The notes: generated from the letters alone by a model not told the origin. A stretch of DNA of 42,457 nt from Peptacetobacter sp900539645 (GCF_047807365.1 NZ_JBLOUI010000022.1:1-42457), one strand, 5' to 3'; shown: positions 1 through 7,247, counted from the stretch's first letter. Numbers and translations are program-made.

Positions 1-110
1 TTCTTCTCGCCTATGCTTCGCAGCATAAACCTTGCAAGTCACTATCAAGTTCATTGGTAGCTACGCCTTTTATGGACTTTCACCACAGATTAATAGCATG
101 CCCGTCATAC
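1..110 (-). mobile_element. Putative 5' end of a group II intron (cut by window edge)
   Basis: Read on the minus strand, this stretch starts with GTATG at 110, close to the group II 5' consensus GUGYG. It then has TGTGGTGAAAGTCC, then ACTTGCAAGG, then a small GC-rich hairpin (ATGCTgcgaAGCAT). GAAAGTCC followed by CTTGCA is a pattern I associate with domain I of bacterial group II introns. It begins two bases after the U-tract of an intrinsic terminator, the typical target of group IIC introns. No reverse transcriptase is visible because the window ends here. The assignment is by resemblance only; another structured or mobile RNA is possible. Confidence 0.4.
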
Positions 111-112
111 CG

Positions 113-143
113 AAAAAAGGTACCCGTCATAACAACGAGTACC
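113..143 (-). terminator. Intrinsic terminator downstream of rlmD
   Basis: On the minus strand an 8-bp stem GGTACTCG/CGGGTACC (one G-U pair) with a 9-base loop is followed directly by six T. It lies about 150 bases after the rlmD stop codon and is the natural end of the rsuA-rlmD transcript. Confidence 0.75.
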
Positions 144-186
144 TATATACTATCTTTTAAATACTAATATAGCTTTATCTATTCCA

Positions 187-267
187 AACTACTATCTAGC
201 GACTATTGGAGACGCCATCCACTCGTGGATACGACAAGGCGTCGGAACCTAGGAGCAGATAGTAGTT
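187..267. other. Nested inverted-repeat structure, candidate structured RNA
   Basis: There is a perfect 11-bp outer stem (187-197 with 257-267), a symmetric 13/13-base internal loop, a 6-bp GACGCC/GGCGTC stem (211-216 with 238-243), and inside it a 5-bp hairpin (217-230) plus 7 unpaired bases. It is much richer in GC than the flanks. It sits between the rlmD stop and the terminator, so it would be in the rlmD 3' UTR, but the strand is not decided by the sequence. I do not recognise a known riboswitch or ribozyme core in it. Confidence 0.5.
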
Positions 268-289
268 ATTATCTTGCCTTTCTATTACA

Positions 290-1666
290 TTAGCACTGAC
301 ATGCCATATTCATTATTTTGTATAATTTAACAACCGATTCGAGATGAGGAGTCGACGGGAACATGTCCATGCACTTAACCTTCTCTGGCATATATCCATA
401 ACCTATAAAATCTTTTAAATCATCAACTAAAGTCTTTGGATTACAAGAAATATACACTATCTCCTTAGCACCGAAATCGCATATATCCTTTATTGCCTGC
501 TTATGTATACCTGGTCTTGGAGGGTCAACTATTATTAAATCTGGCTTAACATCTAAGCTCTTAACAGTGTCCTTAACATCCCCAGCAATAAATTCACAGT
601 TATCTAAACCATTTAATTTAGCATTTTCATTAGCTGCAACAACAGCCTCTTCTATTATCTCTATACCATATACTTTCTTAGCTTTTTCTGCCATTAACTG
701 ACCTATTGAGCCTGTTCCGCTGTATAAGTCGAAAACAACCTTGTTAGAATGATCTCCAATAAAATCTCTAGCTATAGTATAAAGCTGCTCTGCACCTTTT
801 GTATTTGTCTGGAAGAATGAGAATGGAGATATTTTAAATTTAAGTCCTAATATCTCTTCATGTAGATAATCTACACCGTATAATATTCTCATCTCATCAC
901 ACTGAACTGCATCTGCAAGTCCGTCGTTTATAGTGTGAAGTATGCTCACTACATTTCCTTTTAATTCTAATCCATTTATCATATCGGCAAATTTGCTCAT
1001 ATCAAACTCGCACTGAGATGATGTTACTATATTTACCATTATTTCATCTGTGTGTATACCTTTTCTAACTACAAGGTTTCTTAAATATCCCTCGTGATTT
1101 ACAACTCTGTAGTATGGTAACTCTGCATCTTGGAAGAATGCTAAAGACTCTTTTAATATTGTATTGAAATCAGAATCGACTAACATACATCCGTCAACTG
1201 TCTGTATATCTATATGTCTACCCTTTTTGTGAAGTCCTAGTGTAAGTGGTCCACCTTTTACCTCATCACCAAAAGTGTATTCCATTTTATTTCTGTATCC
1301 AACATTGTCAGGACTTCCCTGAACACCTAAAAACTCAAATCCTCTTATTCCAGCGTCTTCAAATAGTTCAAGTACCTGTTCTTCTTTTATTTCAAGCTGT
1401 TTTGCGTAGTCAACAGAAAGCATAGTACATCCACCACAACCTTCAAAGTGAGGACAAACTTCCGCAGTTTCTATTGGAGATCTTTCTAAAAGCTCTACCA
1501 TTTTAACATCTGCCTTACCTCTTCCAGTTCTTTTAACGGCAGCTTTCACTTTCTGTCCTTTTATTCCGCCTTTCATCTTTATTCTTCTATCTCCGTACTG
1601 GCTTATACTCACACCGCCAAATTCCATTTTACCGATTTCAAACTCGATTATATCTCTCTTTTTCAC
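290..1666 (-). CDS. rlmD: 23S rRNA (uracil-5-)-methyltransferase, RlmD/RlmCD family
   Basis: The protein has 458 aa. It should transfer a methyl group from SAM to C5 of a uridine in 23S rRNA. An N-terminal TRAM-like RNA-binding region (about 1-60) is followed by the iron-sulfur cysteines C71, C77, C80 and one in VDGCMLVD near 160. The C-terminal Rossmann methyltransferase has DLYSGTGSIG, DPPRPG and the catalytic SCNP motif. Length is normal for the family. The start is GTG at 1666 with AGGAGGT at 1671-1677; no ATG is better placed. It follows rsuA by 57 bases on the same strand, so the two are probably cotranscribed rRNA-modification genes. In Firmicutes the family member often modifies both U747 and U1939 (RlmCD); the sequence alone does not say which. 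Confidence 0.9.
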   Translation of the reverse strand: MKKRDIIEFEIGKMEFGGVSISQYGDRRIKMKGGIKGQKVKAAVKRTGRGKADVKMVELLERSPIETAEVCPHFEGCGGCTMLSVDYAKQLEIKEEQVLELFEDAGIRGFEFLGVQGSPDNVGYRNKMEYTFGDEVKGGPLTLGLHKKGRHIDIQTVDGCMLVDSDFNTILKESLAFFQDAELPYYRVVNHEGYLRNLVVRKGIHTDEIMVNIVTSSQCEFDMSKFADMINGLELKGNVVSILHTINDGLADAVQCDEMRILYGVDYLHEEILGLKFKISPFSFFQTNTKGAEQLYTIARDFIGDHSNKVVFDLYSGTGSIGQLMAEKAKKVYGIEIIEEAVVAANENAKLNGLDNCEFIAGDVKDTVKSLDVKPDLIIVDPPRPGIHKQAIKDICDFGAKEIVYISCNPKTLVDDLKDFIGYGYMPEKVKCMDMFPSTPHLESVVKLYKIMNMACQC

Positions 1667-1723
1667 GTTTACCTCCTATTATTCGATTATATTTTTTATA
1701 ATTTATCAAATTGTCTAAACAAC

Positions 1724-2449
1724 TTATTCTCTTACTTCTATTAATTTAACTTCTTCATCTGTAAGCTCTCTATATTCACCCAATTCTAGTGTTTCATCTA
1801 ATTTTAAAGCTCCCATAGAAAGTCTTTTTAAATATACCACAGTCTTTCCAACACTTTCAAACATTCTCTTAACCTGATGGAATTTTCCTTCGTGTATTGT
1901 AAGTTCTATCTCAGAAATATCATCAGATTTTAATATTACAAGTTCTGAAGGCATAGTTTCATATCCATCGTCCAAAGTTACTCCATTTTTAAATGCCTCA
2001 ATATCTTCCTCAGTTACTTTTCCATCTATTTTTGCATAGTATGTTTTTGGAACGTGCTTTTTAGGTGATAATACTCTATGTGCAAGCTGCCCATCATTAG
2101 TCAACACAAGAAGCCCCTCAGTATCTTTGTCCAATCTTCCAACTGGAAACGGCTCAAACACTAAATACTCATTGTCTATTAAATCAAGCACTATTGGATC
2201 GTGTTTATCAAATGTCGCAGAAATATATCCATCTGGTTTATTCATCATTAGATATATAAATTCTCTGTAGTTTATCTTTTCTCCGTTGAATACTATTTCA
2301 TCTATATCAGTATCTACTTGAAGCCCTGGATTAGAAACTACTTTTCCATTTACAAAAACAAGCCCTTGTTTACAGAATTTTTTAAGCTCAGCTCTACTTC
2401 CATAGCCTAAGTTAGATAACACCTTGTCTACTCTTTGTTTCTTAGCCAA
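1724..2449 (-). CDS. rsuA: rRNA pseudouridine synthase, RsuA/RluB/RluE/RluF family
   Basis: The protein has 241 aa. It isomerises a specific uridine in rRNA to pseudouridine. Residues 5-50 form an S4 RNA-binding domain (RVDKVLSNLGYGSRAELKK). The catalytic domain carries the family motif GRLDKDTEGLLVLTNDG with the nucleophilic aspartate D107. The KVTEEDIEAF and GKFHQVKRMF segments are also family-typical. The start is TTG at 2449 preceded by a GGAGGG ribosome site about 8 bases upstream; there is no ATG nearby. It is the first gene of a two-gene unit with rlmD. The 16S U516 enzyme (RsuA) is the best guess; RluB-like specificity for 23S cannot be excluded. Confidence 0.85.
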   Translation of the reverse strand: MAKKQRVDKVLSNLGYGSRAELKKFCKQGLVFVNGKVVSNPGLQVDTDIDEIVFNGEKINYREFIYLMMNKPDGYISATFDKHDPIVLDLIDNEYLVFEPFPVGRLDKDTEGLLVLTNDGQLAHRVLSPKKHVPKTYYAKIDGKVTEEDIEAFKNGVTLDDGYETMPSELVILKSDDISEIELTIHEGKFHQVKRMFESVGKTVVYLKRLSMGALKLDETLELGEYRELTDEEVKLIEVRE

Positions 2450-2763
2450 AATTTTCCCTCCTTTTTCAATTTTTATTTACATCATCGTATATTTTTCGCT
2501 TAAATCATAATATATTAATATTATCATTTTTTATCTTCAATTAACAGAAAAAAATCCGTTTATCTCAAGCAATAATCAGATTTTCAAAATTTTATTATAA
2601 AAAATCAGTAAAAATATCATAAAAAATATTAACTCTAAATTTTTTTCAAAAAGAAAATGTTTGCAACGTACTGTTTTTCAATTTAGTCTATACCTTTTTT
2701 GTTTTTCTCTGTATAATATATTTGATGGATAAATTTTTAAAAGTTTATAGGAGGAATTTAAAA
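2450..2763 (+). promoter_or_regulatory. Divergent AT-rich intergenic region with the aldolase promoter
   Basis: This region lies between the divergent rsuA and fba genes. A consensus -10 TATAAT is at 2712-2717; the -35 region about 17 bases upstream (near 2689) is weak. AGGAGG at 2749-2754 decides the fba start. The rest is low-complexity A/T with no gene I can support. Confidence 0.6.
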
Positions 2764-3690
2764 ATGGCTTTAATTACTACTAAAGAAATGTTTAAAAAAG
2801 CTTATGAAGGTGGATACGCTATAGGTGCATTCAACATAAGTGACTTAGAACAGTTACAGGGTGTATTAGAAGGAGCAAAAGCTAAAAACTCATATGTTAT
2901 GATACAGGCTTCTAAATCAGCTATACAGTATGCTGGACCTCATACATTAGTTGAAATGGTAAAAGCTGCATCTGATGAAATAGGTGTAGACGTTGCTCTT
3001 CACTTAGACCACGGTCCAAACTTCGAAACAGTTAAATCTTGTATAGATGCTGGATTCACTTCAGTTATGATAGATGGATCTCACTTCGATTTCGAAGAAA
3101 ACGTAAGAGTTACTAAAGAAGTTGTTGACTACGCTCACGAAAGAGGAGTTGTTGTTGAAGCTGAATTAGGTGTATTAGCAGGTGTTGAAGATGAAGTTAG
3201 CTCAAATGTACACAAATACACTGACCCAGACGAAGCAGTTGAATTCGTTGAAAGAACAGGAGTTGACTCATTAGCTATAGCTATAGGTACTTCTCACGGT
3301 GCTTTCAAATTCAAAGGTGAAGCTGAATTAAAATTCGACATATTAGAAGAAATACAGAACAGATTACCAGGATTCCCAATAGTACTTCACGGTGCTTCTG
3401 CAGTTGATCAGGAATCAGTTGCTACTTGTAACGAATTCGGTGGAAATATAGCTGGTGCTAAAGGTGTTCCAGTTGACATGTTAAGAAAAGCATCTTCAAT
3501 GGCAGTTTGCAAAATAAACATGGATACTGACTTAAGATTAGCTATGACTGCAGCTATAAGAAAATACTTAGCTGAAAACCCATCTCAGTTCGACCCAAGA
3601 AAATACTTAGGTGCTGGTAAAGACGCTATACAGGCTGTTGTAGAAAGCAAAATAGATAATGTTCTAGGATCAGAAAACTCTATAAACTAA
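2764..3690 (+). CDS. fba: Class II fructose-1,6-bisphosphate aldolase
   Basis: The protein has 308 aa. It cleaves fructose-1,6-bisphosphate to dihydroxyacetone phosphate and glyceraldehyde-3-phosphate, the reversible aldol step of glycolysis. Class II motifs are clear: ALHLDHGPNFE (metal-binding His and catalytic Asp), SVMIDGSHF, EAELGVLAG, and the C-terminal IVLHGASAV and KINMDTDLR. This marks a zinc-dependent cytosolic enzyme. The reading frame stays open 42 bases further upstream, but ATG 2764 has an ideal AGGAGG site at 2749-2754 and gives the family N-terminus MALITTKEMFKKA. All eight glutamines are CAG, unusual for AT-rich DNA. The gene is monocistronic: its own -10 upstream and a strong terminator downstream. 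Expression is probably high. Confidence 0.95.
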   Translation: MALITTKEMFKKAYEGGYAIGAFNISDLEQLQGVLEGAKAKNSYVMIQASKSAIQYAGPHTLVEMVKAASDEIGVDVALHLDHGPNFETVKSCIDAGFTSVMIDGSHFDFEENVRVTKEVVDYAHERGVVVEAELGVLAGVEDEVSSNVHKYTDPDEAVEFVERTGVDSLAIAIGTSHGAFKFKGEAELKFDILEEIQNRLPGFPIVLHGASAVDQESVATCNEFGGNIAGAKGVPVDMLRKASSMAVCKINMDTDLRLAMTAAIRKYLAENPSQFDPRKYLGAGKDAIQAVVESKIDNVLGSENSIN

Positions 3691-3721
3691 TTGTATTTTG
3701 ATTTCAATTTGAAATTTATTT

Positions 3722-3757
3722 GAAAGTGTGGCTTTTGCTACACTTTCTTTTTTTTAT
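3722..3757 (+). terminator. Intrinsic terminator of fba
   Basis: An 8-bp stem GAAAGTGT/ACACTTTC, extended by GC pairs around a TTTT loop, is followed by a run of T. It begins about 30 bases after the fba stop. Confidence 0.85.
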
Positions 3758-3761
3758 AATC

Positions 3762-3790
3762 TTGACATATTTTTAATTTGGGTATATTAT
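3762..3790 (+). promoter_or_regulatory. Sigma-A-type promoter of the cysK-cysE leader
   Basis: TTGACA (3762-3767) and TATTAT (3785-3790) are separated by 17 bases. This puts transcription start near 3797, about 60 bases before the Cys-rich leader ORF, so leader, hairpin and cysK would be on one RNA. Confidence 0.65.
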
Positions 3791-3858
3791 CAAATTAAAG
3801 TAAGGATAACACATATCTTAAATAGATAAATTTTAGAAAAGAAAGGAATGGTCATGCT

Positions 3859-3957
3859 ATGTGTTGCTGTTGTTGTTGCTACAATTTAAAACAATTAAAT
3901 AACAGTATTTTTTATGGCGGGACTTTGACTTTCTCTAAAAACGGTGTTACTCTTTAG
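3859..3957 (+). CDS. Cys-run leader peptide of the cysK-cysE unit
   Basis: This is a 32-codon ORF that begins Met followed by six consecutive Cys codons (TGT TGC TGT TGT TGT TGC) and ends with TAG at 3955. An AAAGGA ribosome site lies 11 bases upstream (3842-3847). A promoter precedes it, and a long U-tailed hairpin (4013-4131) and cysteine synthase follow. A run of codons for the end-product amino acid before its biosynthetic genes is the hallmark of ribosome-mediated attenuation; Cys-run leaders of this kind are known in mycobacteria. ATG 3854 in another frame has a closer ribosome site but yields an 11-residue Val/Ala-rich peptide of no evident meaning. Seen: ORF, Cys run, context. Inferred: regulatory role. 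Confidence 0.7.
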   Translation: MCCCCCCYNLKQLNNSIFYGGTLTFSKNGVTL

Positions 3958-3983
3958 TTTGATAAATTTTAAAATTGAATTTC

Positions 3984-4131
3984 AAATCTATTGATTAAAT
4001 AGATTTCTAATGCTGTTTTCATAAAAAATAAATACTCGTAGCAGGCCTGATAATAATTTTTGCATATCATCCCCTTTAGATATATTTTAGCCTTTGCTTT
4101 TTACGAGTATGTTTTATGGAAACAGTTTTTT
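3984..4131 (+). promoter_or_regulatory. Attenuator structure between the Cys leader ORF and cysK
   Basis: A hairpin 3984-4006 (8 bp) is followed by a long three-tier stem. Tier one is 14 bp, 4013-4026 with 4112-4125 (one G-U); tier two is 9 bp ATACTCGTA/TACGAGTAT (4032-4040 with 4102-4110); tier three is GCAGGC with GCC..TGC (4041-4046 with 4090-4097). The closing stem is followed at once by six T (4126-4131), as in an intrinsic terminator. AAAACGG at 3938-3944, inside the last codons of the leader ORF, can pair with 4013-4019 instead and would open the terminator. The remaining stretch to cysK (4132-4302) shows no clear promoter or T-box. Confidence 0.6.
3988..4065 (-). CDS. Possible antisense small ORF in the cysK leader (25 aa)
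   Basis: On the minus strand, ATG at 4065 follows an AAAGGGG ribosome-site-like sequence by five bases. It encodes a 25-residue peptide with a hydrophobic stretch (LLSGLLRVFIFY), ending in TAG at 3988. A possible minus-strand promoter, TTGACA (4139-4134) and TAAAAC (4116-4111) with 17-base spacing, precedes it. Overlap with the attenuator hairpin means that the good ribosome site may be chance. It could be an antisense regulator, a small toxin-like peptide, or nothing. Confidence 0.2.
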   Translation of the reverse strand: MQKLLSGLLRVFIFYENSIRNLFNQ

Positions 4132-4315
4132 AATGTCAAAAATCCAATCAAATCTAGAATTACTAATCAAACAGATGTAAATCTACAATTCTTTAAAAGA
4201 TAATCATAATTTTTTTAGACTGTCTAACTCACGCCAAAATATCTTTATTTTAAATTTCAAAACAAAATTCAAATAAAAATAATAGAGCAAAAAGGTTCAG
4301 ACGGAGGAAAATATT

Positions 4316-5224
4316 ATGATATACAACAAAATAACTGAAACTATAGGAAATACACCGGTTCTTAGATTTAAAGAGTTCGAAACTGAAAACAGCGCTGAAA
4401 TATACGGAAAGCTTGAATTCTTCAATCCAGGAGGATCAATAAAAGACAGAATTGCAGCATTCATAATGGAAAAAATGCTACTAGATGGAACTATAAAATC
4501 AGGTGATACTATAGTAGAACCTACAAGTGGAAACACAGGGATAGGAATTGCAATGGCTGCAGCTGCAAACGGATTAAAGGCTGTCATGGTTATGCCAGAT
4601 ACTATGAGTATAGAAAGACAGAAGATTTTAAAAGCATATGGTGCAGAAATAGTCCTTACTCCAGGAAAACTTGGAATGAATGGAGCTATTGCAAAAGCAG
4701 AAGAATTAGTAGAAACTAGAGGATACAAAATGTTTGATCAGTTCAATAATAAATCTAATCCAGAAGCTCACAAAAACTCCACAGCAATAGAAATCATAAA
4801 AGACTTTAAAAACTTAGACGCATTTGTAGCTGGTGTCGGTACTGGTGGCACATTAACTGGAAATGCAAGCGTACTTAAAGAAAACTACAAAGATATCGAA
4901 ATAATAGCAGTTGAGCCAGATTTATCTCCTGTTATCTCAGGTGGTAGCCCATCTCCTCACAAACTTCAGGGTATAGGTGCAGGATTTATACCATCAATAC
5001 TAGATACAGATTTAATAGATAAAGTGGAACAGATTTCATCTGAAGAAGCTTATTCAAACGCTATAAAATCAGCATCAGATGTAGGAGTTATGCTTGGAAT
5101 TTCAGGTGGTGCAGCACTTGCAGCGGCAATCAAAACAGCTGAAAGACTTGGTAAAGGCAAGAAAGTTCTATTTATAGCTCCCGATAATGGAGAAAGATAC
5201 CTTTCAACAGATTTATACAAATAA
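4316..5224 (+). CDS. cysK: Cysteine synthase (O-acetylserine sulfhydrylase)
   Basis: The protein has 302 aa. This PLP enzyme makes L-cysteine and acetate from O-acetylserine and sulfide. The PLP lysine is K43 in NPGGSIKDRIA; TSGNTGIG is the substrate/phosphate loop, and GVGTGGTLTG binds the cofactor phosphate. Length is usual for CysK; there is no CBS regulatory domain. ATG 4316 has GGAGG at 4303-4307. It lies 91 bases ahead of cysE, which makes its substrate, so the two enzymes form the complete serine-to-cysteine route and may assemble as the cysteine synthase complex. Upstream, the Cys-run leader ORF and terminator suggest control by cysteinyl-tRNA supply. A CysM or cystathionine beta-synthase role is less likely given cysE next door. 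Confidence 0.93.
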   Translation: MIYNKITETIGNTPVLRFKEFETENSAEIYGKLEFFNPGGSIKDRIAAFIMEKMLLDGTIKSGDTIVEPTSGNTGIGIAMAAAANGLKAVMVMPDTMSIERQKILKAYGAEIVLTPGKLGMNGAIAKAEELVETRGYKMFDQFNNKSNPEAHKNSTAIEIIKDFKNLDAFVAGVGTGGTLTGNASVLKENYKDIEIIAVEPDLSPVISGGSPSPHKLQGIGAGFIPSILDTDLIDKVEQISSEEAYSNAIKSASDVGVMLGISGGAALAAAIKTAERLGKGKKVLFIAPDNGERYLSTDLYK

Positions 5225-5319
5225 GTTTTAAAAATCTGTACAAGTAATTTTTAAAGTGGCAGTTAGAAACATAAATAGAAAGAAATAAAAAATTATGATT
5301 AGGCTTTGGAGGATTAGAT

Positions 5320-5856
5320 ATGAGCAGTTTTAGAAATATAATAAACACATATAAAGCACAGGACCCAGCGGCGACAAATGCCCTGAGCATTATAATAAAT
5401 TACCCTGGAATTCACGCAATATTTTTCCACAGAATAGCACATTTTATAAACAATCTGGGGTTAAAATTCTTAGCTAGATTTATATCTCAGGTAGCTAGAT
5501 TTCTTACAGGTATAGAAATTCACCCAGGTGCTACAATTGGAAAAAGATTATTTATAGACCATGGAAACGGTGTTGTAATAGGCGAAACAGCTGAAATCGG
5601 CGACGATGTAGTGATGTTCCACCAGGTTACTCTTGGCGGTACAGGACATGACAAAGGAAAAAGACACCCTACAGTTGGAAATGGCGTTACTATAGCAACT
5701 GGTGCAAAAGTACTTGGAAATATTAAACTTGGGGATAACTCTAAAATAGGTGCAAATGCGGTAGTTCTTAAAAACGTGCCAGAAAACGCAACTGTTGTTG
5801 GAATACCAGCAAAAATAGTTAAACTAAACGGAGAAAAAGTAAATATCGCTCTATAA
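5320..5856 (+). CDS. cysE: Serine O-acetyltransferase (short form)
   Basis: The protein has 178 aa. It transfers acetyl from acetyl-CoA to L-serine, giving O-acetylserine, the committed step of cysteine synthesis. A short helical N-terminal part is followed by left-handed beta-helix hexapeptide repeats (about 65-165), including IHPGATIGKRLFIDHG, VVIGETAEIGDDV and the active-site loop HQVTLGGTG. This is the short clostridial/bacillar type without the long N-terminal domain of the E. coli enzyme. The C-terminus ends VNIAL; CysE proteins that dock into CysK usually end in Ile, so the tail is slightly off consensus. GGAGG precedes ATG 5320. It is cotranscribed with cysK and a terminator follows at 5884. 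Confidence 0.93.
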   Translation: MSSFRNIINTYKAQDPAATNALSIIINYPGIHAIFFHRIAHFINNLGLKFLARFISQVARFLTGIEIHPGATIGKRLFIDHGNGVVIGETAEIGDDVVMFHQVTLGGTGHDKGKRHPTVGNGVTIATGAKVLGNIKLGDNSKIGANAVVLKNVPENATVVGIPAKIVKLNGEKVNIAL

Positions 5857-5883
5857 ACCATAGATATTTATTATAAAAAATAC

Positions 5884-5935
5884 TTCAGACGTCATACATA
5901 TTTACTAAAAATATGTTACGTCTGAAATTTTTTTA
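5884..5935 (+). terminator. Terminator of cysK-cysE
   Basis: The stem TTCAGACGT (5884-5892) with ACGTCTGAA (5918-5926) continues inward with A/T pairs and is followed by a T-run. The next 160 bases to the lysR promoter are featureless A/T. Confidence 0.85.
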
Positions 5936-6094
5936 TCAAATTATAATGCTTTATTATTATATATTTTTTTCATTTCACCAAAATTAATAACGATTTATTA
6001 TTTACTTTTTCAAGTTTTTAATAAATTTAGCTTCTTAAATTCATAATTTTAATCACTTAATTTTTTAAGTTTTGTAGATAATTTATTCATATTG

Positions 6095-6103
6095 TGTTAT
6101 AAT
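6095..6103 (+). promoter_or_regulatory. Extended -10 promoter for the LysR gene
   Basis: TGTTATAAT at 6095-6103 matches an extended -10 (TGnTATAAT). No good -35 is seen, as expected for this type. The leader to ATG 6201 is about 90 bases. Confidence 0.5.
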
Positions 6104-6200
6104 GTTAAATAATTAATTATTACAATTATATATTTTTTCTATGGATAAGAGATATGTATTTGATGAATTTGTTTTTACATTTAAAAAAGGAGAAATTGTT

Positions 6201-7091
6201 ATGAACTTATATCATCTTAAATATTTCGTTACTTTAGCCCATCTCGAACACTACACAAAAGCTGCTGAGCAGTTATCAATCACTCAGCCTAGTCTTAGCC
6301 ATGCAATAGCTTCACTAGAAAGAGAGATTAATATTCGCCTATTTGAAAAAGAAGGTAGAAATGTAGTGCTCACTAGAGCTGGGAAGAATTTTTTAACAGA
6401 CATCGAGAAGGCTTTAGCTCTTATTGATGAAAGCATCAACTCAATACACCTTTCAGAAATAGGGGAAGGATGTATAGATATAGCTTTCCATAAAAATATG
6501 GCTGCTTCATTTATTCCGGATCTGGCAAGAAAATTTTTAAATGAACATACTGGGAAAAACATCGACTTTAAATTTTACTACGATGCTGAATCTACTGAGG
6601 AATTAATCAAGGGGTTATATTCAAAGAATTTTGATTTTATATTCTGTTCTAATAGAATAAATGAAAAAAATATAGAGTATACACCTGTATTTAAACAGAA
6701 TGCTATACTTCTAGTTCCAGAGGGGCACCCTCTAGCCGATAAAGAATCTGTTTCTATAGACGACACATTAGAATATAATCACATTCTTTATACTAAAAAT
6801 CATACACTTTCAGAAAAACTATCTTCTTATTTAAACAAGAAAGAATGCTGGGCAAATATATCTTACAAGACTGATGATTTAGGTGTTATAGCTTCTCTAA
6901 TAACTGGTGACTTTGGAATTTCAATAGTTCCAGAAAACAATACTGTAAATCTAAAGGGAGTTAAATCTATAGAAATATCAGACTTAGACTGGCAAAATAT
7001 TGTATATATGGCTTATTTAAAATCTTCTTATGAAATACCACTTATAAATGAATTTAAAAAATTCATTGAAGAACATGCAATCAATTTGTAG
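6201..7091 (+). CDS. LysR-family transcriptional regulator
   Basis: The protein has 296 aa. An N-terminal winged helix-turn-helix (residues 1-60; KAAEQLSITQPSLSHAIASLE, then RLFEKEGRNVVLTRAG) is followed by a periplasmic-binding-protein-like effector domain to the end. The frame is open from 6141, but ATG 6201 has AAGGAG at 6187-6192, eight bases away, and gives the standard LysR start MNLYHLKYFV. It stands alone between the cysteine unit and the convergent purB. The usual LysR arrangement is a divergent target gene; here there is none, so the target is unknown. Control of cysK-cysE just upstream is possible but only by proximity. It is similar in layout to CysB/CynR/YwfK-type regulators; I cannot choose among them. 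Confidence 0.85.
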   Translation: MNLYHLKYFVTLAHLEHYTKAAEQLSITQPSLSHAIASLEREINIRLFEKEGRNVVLTRAGKNFLTDIEKALALIDESINSIHLSEIGEGCIDIAFHKNMAASFIPDLARKFLNEHTGKNIDFKFYYDAESTEELIKGLYSKNFDFIFCSNRINEKNIEYTPVFKQNAILLVPEGHPLADKESVSIDDTLEYNHILYTKNHTLSEKLSSYLNKKECWANISYKTDDLGVIASLITGDFGISIVPENNTVNLKGVKSIEISDLDWQNIVYMAYLKSSYEIPLINEFKKFIEEHAINL

Positions 7092-7247
7092 ATATTAATC
7101 GGTTTTTTTGGTTATTAGCCTATTAATGTTTACAAATACATTAATTACTATAACATATTTTAAAGGTTCATATTTTTATTTTAAAAAGCTTAAAGTAGGA
7201 CTCTTGGAATTTATCTGTCGTAACTTAAATCACTAAATAGAGTTCTT

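Noticed and set aside
187..267. attC-like integron site or hammerhead ribozyme
   Set aside because: The outer stem lacks the RYYYAAC/GTTRRRY core pairing, and no CTGATGA/GAAA catalytic core is present.
2722..2763. Longer fba start at 2722
   Set aside because: It falls next to the -10 box (2712-2717), so it would lie at or before the transcript start; ATG 2764 has the ribosome site.
3854..3889. Alternative leader frame from ATG 3854 (11 codons, Val/Ala rich)
   Set aside because: It has a closer ribosome site, but no sense in context, whereas the overlapping frame gives six Cys codons before cysteine genes. Kept as the alternative.
4032..4110. c-di-GMP-I or fluoride riboswitch on the minus strand of the cysK leader
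   Set aside because: GCAAAGGC and AGGGGATGAT recall parts of these motifs, but the partner segments and closing pairs are missing, and the strand is away from cysK.
3797..4315. Cys T-box upstream of cysK
   Set aside because: No T-box sequence (the GGTGG-type core) or specifier stem was found.
4297..4728. 143-codon minus-strand frame over cysK
   Set aside because: Shadow of the real gene; its hydrophobic composition is a product of the antisense frame, with no ribosome site.
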